From: Allolobophora icterica
Lineage: Eukaryota; Annelida; Clitellata; Crassiclitellata; Lumbricidae
DNA: 64,000 nucleotides
NCBI GenBank assembly: GCA_963556255.1
Contig: OY744607.1
Location: 1,744,828 to 1,808,827 of the forward strand
Direction: 5' to 3'
Of this stretch, positions 57,740 to 64,000 are shown piece by piece (position 1 is the stretch's first letter; each line of letters opens with the position of its first letter). The notes under the pieces are model-generated. The model did no database searches. It was not told where the DNA came from and saw only the letters and a program-made list of their open reading frames with translations. A program made the translations under genes and the position numbers.

Positions 57740-57925
57740 TGAATGGTTGTTTCTTCAAATGCTTTAGTTAGATCTTTTATGAATGTTTGTATGTTTATAG
57801 TTAGATTTTCGATGAATGGTTGTTTGTTTCAATGCTGTAGTTGGATTTTTAATGAATGGTTATTGCTACAGTTAGATCTTTAATGAATGGTTGTTTGTTT
57901 CAATGCTATAGTTAGACTTTTAGCT
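57740..57925. repeat. GAATGGTTGTTTGTTTCAAT minisatellite
   Basis: About four units of 40-60 bases with ATGAATGGTTGTTTGTT and ATAGTTAGATTTT cores. Confidence 0.75.
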
Positions 57926-58394
57926 GCTTAGATTCTGTTTTCAAGTTTTCGTGTGGAAATTGATGAAACATGCGATTGTCTAGGTGAATAAAGTCGACTT
58001 TTGTAACAGATTGGGTAAACCTAAACTGTGTGGATATTGATCTTTACTAGGGATTGTTACCCCCTGTCATTATGCCCATGTTGGGTCCATGTGGGACCAG
58101 TGATACCACATGGACCCAGAGAGACCCATGTTTGTGCCATCGATCAATGATGAGCATGTTGGCAGGATATGAGCTGGGAAGTACAAATGCACTTTACTGT
58201 ATACATTAAGTTATCTAACTCATTGTCAAGTACCCTAACTCATGGTTATGTGCCATAACTCACTATTAAGTACTACAGCTCATTAAGTACTCTATCTCAA
58301 TATTTATGGTGTAAGGTCAAGAAATTCGGGACGTATTATCATCATCATCATCTCTCACGCTCTTGGGTGGATGACCTAACATCCTTATTGTAAT

Positions 58395-58575
58395 CGTGAA
58401 CTCCACATTTCTATAGCACTATTCGAAGGGTTTTTAAGCACAGGGCACCAGCTTATTCACAGGCAGGCGTTGATGGTGTCAGAGGGTTCGTCCACAGCGC
58501 GATATACAGTGAAGATCCGAGTCCTGTTGCCAGAGAGACCAGAGAGAGGTGGTAAAGGAGATTACATGACCCCTT
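58395..58575 (+). repeat. Dispersed repeat C copy
   Basis: Contains TCTATAGCAC, AGCACAGGGCACCAGCTTAT and GTCAGAGGGTTCGTCCACAG. Confidence 0.55.
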
Positions 58576-58734
58576 CCTTCCGAGCGAACCTCTCAAGTTG
58601 TTAAGCCCATCCGGAAGAAATAAGCACCAAGTATGGTACCCTTTGGGCCAACACCGACTCCTACACTTTTTTTTATAGTGGACCATTACTCCGAGACCTT
58701 TGACTAGATGTCGTCAGGGATATATCTGGCAAAC

Positions 58735-59703
<969 letters not shown>

Positions 59704-59704
<1 letters not shown>

Positions 59705-61423
59705 CCTCGCTGGATGAGATCGCGCCAGAACTGACATCGTATATCCGTCTTGCTTATGATGAAGCTTCGATACTTCAATTCGGACAATATACCATTCTCT
59801 CACAAGTCGGTCCCCAGCAAGGCGATCCGTTGGGACCGGTGCTGTTTTGCCTGCCGCTGCAACCAATCCTTCAGAAATTATCGTCATCGCTTGTGCTTGG
59901 ATATCTGGACGATTTGTCTCTGGGAGGAAGGGCCTCTATTGTGGCGGAGGACGTGAAGACACTGGAATATGAGAGCGGATTGCTAGGTCTGCAACTCAAC
60001 TACGGAAAATGCGAGCTAATATCGCGCATGGAGAGGCGAGAAGTTCCTTCAAACCTTCAACACTTTCCCGCTATCGCACCGGAAACGGCCTGTTTGCTTG
60101 GTGCACCGCTGTCGTCCGAGGAGGCCCTAACTGCAAGCCTGGAGTTTCGCTGCTCGGAACTGACGCTGGCGATGTCAAGACTGGAAAAAATTGCAAAACA
60201 TGATGCCTTAGTCCTCCTCAGAAGCTCACTGTTTTCACAAAAGCTACTACACACCCTAAGATCCCACCCCTGCAGCGGACATGCTCTACTAGACAAATAT
60301 GACGAAATACAGAGGGAAGGTTTGTGCTCAATCCTCAACCTTAACCTTACCGATATGCAATGGCTTCAAGCGTCCTTACCGGTCAAGACGGGAGGACTGG
60401 GCATACGTCGGGTCGCTTCGCTTGCGCTTCCTGCCTTCTTGGCTTCCGCTGCAGGCACCCACGTCCTTCAGTCCTCCATGTTAGGTTACGACCAATCCAT
60501 CACCGACGCGCGCTTTGAAACGTTGCTACAGCGATGGAACGCCGAAAGTCAAATCACACATTCAGATAATTACGCAGCATACAGACAATCATATTGGGAT
60601 GGTCCTCTCGTGAAGAGAGTGGTGGACTCATTGGACGCCTCTCTGGTCGACGCTTACCACCAAGCAAGATTCAAAGCAACCTCAGCACCACACGCCAGCG
60701 ACTGGCTGTTCGCACTACCGATGTCATCATGCGGGCTGCGATTGGATGACGAGGCGGTAAGAATTGCAGTAGGCCTCAGACTGGGGACGAATATATGCGA
60801 ACCGCACGCATGCCCCTGTGGAGCAATGGTGACGGCGGACGGGTCGCACGGGATGTCATGCAACCTAGGACCTGGCAGAATCGCCAGACATGCAGCTTTG
60901 AATGATTTGATAAGCCGAGGCCTATCACGAGCGGGCGTCCCTAATATCAAGGAACCACCTGGACTGTCGAGGACGGACGGGAGACGACCGGACGGACTTA
61001 CGCTGATACCATGGCGCAGAGGCCGAAGTCTTGTATGGGACGTCACCGTAACTGACACTGTGGCGCCCTCTTACCTACATGCAACGTCCGCGACATCAGG
61101 AGCAGCAGCGGAACTAGCGGCCACGAGAAAGAACAACAAGTACAGCCAGATCCGCGCAGACCACTTTTTTGTCCCTCTGGCTTTCGAGACCTTAGGCCCT
61201 ATCAATGACGACGGAATGGCCCTTATAAAAGACTTGGGGAGATACTTAGCTTTAACCACCGCAGACCCTAGGGAGACTTGCTATCTACTCCAGCGGTTGT
61301 CAATCACCATACAACGCTTCAATGCTGTTGCCTTCATAGGAACTTTCATGCGACCAGAACTTGTCGAGTGATGTTTTGTTTTGTTTGATAAACAAATGTA
61401 CAAATAAAAAAGTTTATAATAAT
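59704..61423 (+). mobile_element. RLE-type non-LTR retrotransposon, 555-codon open fragment
   Basis: Open from the TAA array to TGA at 61369-61371. It keeps the RT palm: VGPQQGDPLGPVLFCLPLQP and the catalytic GYLDDLSLGG, then LQLNYGKCELIS. Next come the thumb (DMQWLQASLPVKTGGLGIRR), a zinc knuckle (CPCGAMVTADGSHGMSC), and the restriction-like endonuclease with GRRPDGLTLIPWRRGRSLV and WDVTVTDT. The N-terminus and RT finger motifs are missing. A short 3' UTR with AAATAAAAAAG runs into TAA repeats. It is like R4/Dong-clade elements that use TAA targets; clade is inference. Confidence 0.88.
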
Positions 61424-61428
61424 AAAAA

Positions 61429-61493
<65 letters not shown>
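61424..61493. repeat. (TAA)n array, 3' side of RLE element
   Basis: About 65 bases of TAA. Confidence 0.95.
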
Positions 61494-61494
<1 letters not shown>

Positions 61495-61950
61495 CTCGTG
61501 TAAAAGAATAATGATAACAAGATTTCTGCACCATATTGAGATCTAAATATTAAATTGACAAAACTTGAGCAAATCCATCTTATTACAAATTCGTCATGTT
61601 AAGAAACGTAGACATGATATGTAAAATATTCGGACAGATCGAAGGTCCCTGCATACATAGTTTGAGCGCAGGACAACATACAACAAAGTTTCTGTGGGCT
61701 CTGCCACAGTGATGTCTGACGCTACGAGACCTCCGTATAACAGCCTTAGTCTGGCTGCATGCCTATGTAACGCTGCCGCTATCTGGCGAATTATTTGAGA
61801 ACAAGGCTGTTGGGTTTTCAATGAGAATGGGACAAAGTGGCGCCAACGAGGAACAGGATTTATCAGATAAATACATGGAATTTCCTCGGAATACAATACA
61901 GGACAACTGCATTTGATATGAGAAGTGCACCCACGACCATACGACAGAAC
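61495..61950. other. Intergenic DNA, no gene seen
   Basis: A 124-codon - strand frame here shows no recognisable family. Confidence 0.35.
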
Positions 61951-61954
61951 ATCG

Positions 61955-62100
61955 ATGGCGCTGTGCAACTGTGAGTGAAGGACTTGCTCAAGGTCTCTAC
62001 ACAGTAATCGTCTCAGTGGGGGAGGATCGAACCCATGCTCTCCGCGATACAGGTTGACGGCTCTAACCCAACAGGTTAAGATGCTCCGTGTCTATATTGT
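61955..62100 (-). mobile_element. tRNA-like SINE, third copy
   Basis: Shares CGATGGCGCTG, AAGGACTTGCTCAAGGTC and a box B like GGGTTCGATCCTCC (- strand) with 9497-9710 and 17330-17550. Confidence 0.6.
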
Positions 62101-62522
62101 ATAAATTGGCACCTTATGGCTGCCAGGGCTGTTGTCGCCGACCTTGAAGTTTGCGGGATAAGTTTTCTATTCACAGCGTGAACCAATGGTTTACCGTGCC
62201 CGTCCTTATATAGAATGAGGTGACCACGTTTGAAAGGTGTCTTAGGAGTGCGCTCTAACTAATAAGCTATAGATATATACTATGTCCCATGTGTTTATAT
62301 ATAGTATCAAATGACCACGTTTTAAAGGTGTCTAAAGAGAACGCGTACATTACTACGAACAATCGTTCGGTACATCTCTATAAATCTCTACTAGAACAGT
62401 TCCAAGATAAACATTCAGACAATAAAACGCTAGGTTTCTTCGGAAAAGACCCTAAGATAAGTAGAATATTCAGACGATCGCTTTGTCGCAGCTGAGTCTT
62501 TTCGAGAGAAGCTTTCCGTCTC

Positions 62523-62672
62523 TTACAGATCCTCGGTGCTGGCCAGCTGTTGTTGGGTCATCTCGTACTTGCGTTCGATGTTGTTGAGGCCACAGTTGAC
62601 GATCATAACCTTCAGTTCCGGATTGGAGGTGTCCTGCTTCACTGGCACGTTGCCGAGCTTCTCTACGACGTC
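62523..62672 (-). CDS. Cyclophilin-type peptidyl-prolyl isomerase, last exon
   Basis: On the - strand the exon follows a gtgcgatag acceptor and encodes 49 residues from DVVEKLGNVPVKQDTSNPEL through KVMIVNCGLNNIE to the C-terminus STEDL and TAA. It joins in phase 0 to 63606-63790 to give GKVIHGF-DVVEKLGN, the usual cyclophilin run GKV..G.DVV.K, and the NCG matches the ADCG at the end of the fold. The tail after NCG (about 22 residues) is longer than in cytosolic cyclophilin A and ends TEDL, not a standard ER-retention signal. Which cyclophilin this is cannot be told from two exons. Confidence 0.88.
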   Translation of the reverse strand, partial: DVVEKLGNVPVKQDTSNPELKVMIVNCGLNNIERKYEMTQQQLASTEDL

Positions 62673-63605
62673 CTATCGCACCAGATCAACACGTCTCTCA
62701 AACTCTCTACTTAATTAATTATTAAATAATTAAATAATTAATTAATTATTCTTTCTCCAACTTTTATATTATTAAGTCTGTACACCAAAGCGCGATTAGC
62801 AACTGGTTATTAAATAATATACTTACTCGCTTACTTACTTATTTACTTACTTACTAACTTAACAAGTGAATGAGACCAAATTAATTTCTTAATTAGTCAT
62901 CCTGACTTAAAATACTCAGAAATATCAATTCTACCATTTTCCTCACGTTGTCAAACTGTAACCGAACTGGTAAGTAGAATATTCAGGAATTAGAATTAAA
63001 TCGTGGTTTGCTTGAGCTAATCTCTTAAAAATTCGTACTACACACTGTACACTCCATACAAGTCAACTGCATACTCGACAATGTCAACTGCACACCCCGC
63101 AAATCCATAATGTCAACTGCACACTTGGCAATGCCAACTGCAAGCTTTGTGTCGGAAAGGACACTATTTTAGGCGTTGCAATCCATTCACTCAAGCATCT
63201 ACCCCTTCTTCCACGTATTCTTACTTTCTTTCATTCATCCAGTCAGCCACTTATTCATATTTTCGTTCATTCATTCATTCACTCACTCATTTATTCATCC
63301 ATCAGTCCATTCATCCATAACTCTACACGTGCATTTGTTCATTCACAAATCTGTCCATTCATTCATTCATTCATTCATTCATCCGTTCATTCATTAATTC
63401 ACTCATTCATTCGTTCATCCATACATCCGCTCATTTATTTATTTATCCTCCATTCATCAATTTATTAATCCATTAATTCATCCATTCATCCGTTCATTCA
63501 TCCATTCATCCATTCATCCATCCATTAATTCATCCATCGATTCATTTGTCCATTCAGTGCTTTCCTGTCTGAAGCAAAAGCATAGCGATACATCTTAATG
63601 CTTAC
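62673..63605 (-). other. Intron of the cyclophilin-type gene
   Basis: - strand donor gtaagc after HGF. Contains a TTAC-type tail (62815-62860), repeated GTCAACTGCACAC words (63060-63140) and an ATTC/ATCC array (63190-63545). Confidence 0.7.
63190..63545. repeat. TTCA/ATCC tetranucleotide array
   Basis: Imperfect TTCA, TCCA and ATTC units over about 350 bases, inside the cyclophilin gene intron. Confidence 0.92.
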
Positions 63606-63790
63606 GAATCCATGGATGACTTTTCCGAAGGCGACGTGCTTCCTGTCGAGCCATCTGGCTTTGCTGAGCAGAATGAAGAACTGCGATGCGTTCGTGTCCG
63701 GACCGTAGTTAGCCATCGACACGATGCCAGGAGCCTTGTGGCTCACGATGAATTCCTCGTCGTTGAACTTGGGTCCATAGATACTCGTAC
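63606..63790 (-). CDS. Cyclophilin-type peptidyl-prolyl isomerase, penultimate exon
   Basis: The exon follows ttcgttgtag on the - strand and encodes [40 protein letters not shown], then [20 protein letters not shown] and F. These are the core of the cyclophilin barrel: MAN.GP.TN.SQFFI lines the proline-binding groove, and the Trp and His of [11 protein letters not shown] match the cyclosporin-contacting Trp and active-site His. The enzyme catalyses cis-trans isomerisation of X-Pro bonds. Upstream exons with the catalytic Arg lie beyond base 64000. The gene converges on hedgehog from the right. Confidence 0.94.
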
Positions 63791-63819
63791 CTACAACGAA
63801 CACACCTTGCAACTCCAGT

Positions 63820-64000
63820 AATGGTAATGGTTATGGCAACGGTAATGGTAATGATAACGGTAATGGTGAAGGTAATGGTAGTGGTAATGATGCAGTGTGA
63901 TTCTCCTTACAGATTTTATTTTAGTTATAGTTACAATTATAGTTAGTGGTTTTTCATTTTAGTTACAGTTACAGTTATAGTTAGTAATATTTTTTAGTTA
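63820..64000. repeat. GGTAATG and TAGTTATAGTTACA repeats
   Basis: A GGTAATG/GGTAACG hexamer-like array (63820-63895) and TAGTTATAGTTACA-type units at the edge. No upstream cyclophilin exon is visible in these bases. Confidence 0.85.

Larger units (their letters stand above)
56758..57992 (+). other. Probable hedgehog 3' UTR and downstream DNA
   Basis: No coding frame follows. A tract of ATTTAAGATTTAGACGAAAT repeats lies at 56840-56920 and a repeat B copy (inverted) at 57350-57440. A canonical AATAAA is at 57987-57992. The true transcript end is unknown. Confidence 0.4.

Noticed and set aside
61594..61968. 124-residue - strand frame
   Set aside because: No recognisable domain, and part of the frame enters SINE sequence.

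Overview
The window looks like nuclear DNA of an invertebrate animal. It has GT-AG introns, very long microsatellites, decayed transposons of many classes, and an assembly gap of about 200 N. The clearest host gene is a complete hedgehog gene with the canonical bilaterian three-exon structure. A lophotrochozoan, perhaps a mollusc, is my best guess from the mix of hedgehog type, Kolobok and hAT transposons, restriction-like-endonuclease (RLE) retrotransposons and trinucleotide arrays. The species cannot be fixed from sequence alone.

Layout. Bases 1-20,700 hold a tandem family of three copies of one secreted two-domain protein gene, all on the + strand. Copy 1 is cut by the window edge (exons 1-136 and 4206-4465). 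Copy 2 has exons 7313-7358, 10107-10601 and 12044-12300. Copy 3 has exons 16643-16688, 17669-18136 and 19213-19469. Each model has a short signal-peptide exon, a beta-sandwich-like domain exon and a cysteine-rich exon joined in phase 1. Each is followed by the same ATTGG-rich minisatellite and ATC/GTC array. The copies share flanking and intronic sequence and differ by later insertions, so the order of events can be partly read.

Bases 20,700-45,200 are mostly repeats and mobile elements. They include a cluster of a dispersed repeat family, a retrotransposon 5' fragment with a 2A-like peptide, two hAT remnants (one sitting exactly inside the tail of a dead retrotransposon), an internally deleted mariner with long inverted repeats, and fragments of RLE non-LTR elements lying against TAA arrays. 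There are also two small inverted-repeat elements and a very young non-autonomous LTR element with identical 405-bp LTRs and an orphan Arg/Ser-rich ORF. GC-rich, gene-free stretches near 36.5-36.9 kb and 43.9-44.7 kb are candidates for regulatory DNA upstream of hedgehog.

Bases 45,280-58,000 are the hedgehog locus. A minisatellite dense in ATCGAT/ATCAAT ends 60 bp before the first candidate ATG. The exon 1 donor is followed at once by about 600 bp of tandem CAGGTAAG-bearing repeats. Intron 1 (9.6 kb) holds a truncated CR1/L2-like retrotransposon and a structurally complete Kolobok-type DNA transposon (5189 bp, TTAA target duplication, 258-bp inverted repeats, two convergent genes).

Bases 58,000-64,000 hold another retrotransposon remnant, a 555-codon open RLE retrotransposon fragment between TAA arrays, and on the - strand the last two exons of a cyclophilin-type peptidyl-prolyl isomerase gene whose 5' part lies beyond the window. 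Exon models come from splice sites, phase and homology between copies; no transcripts or database searches were available.
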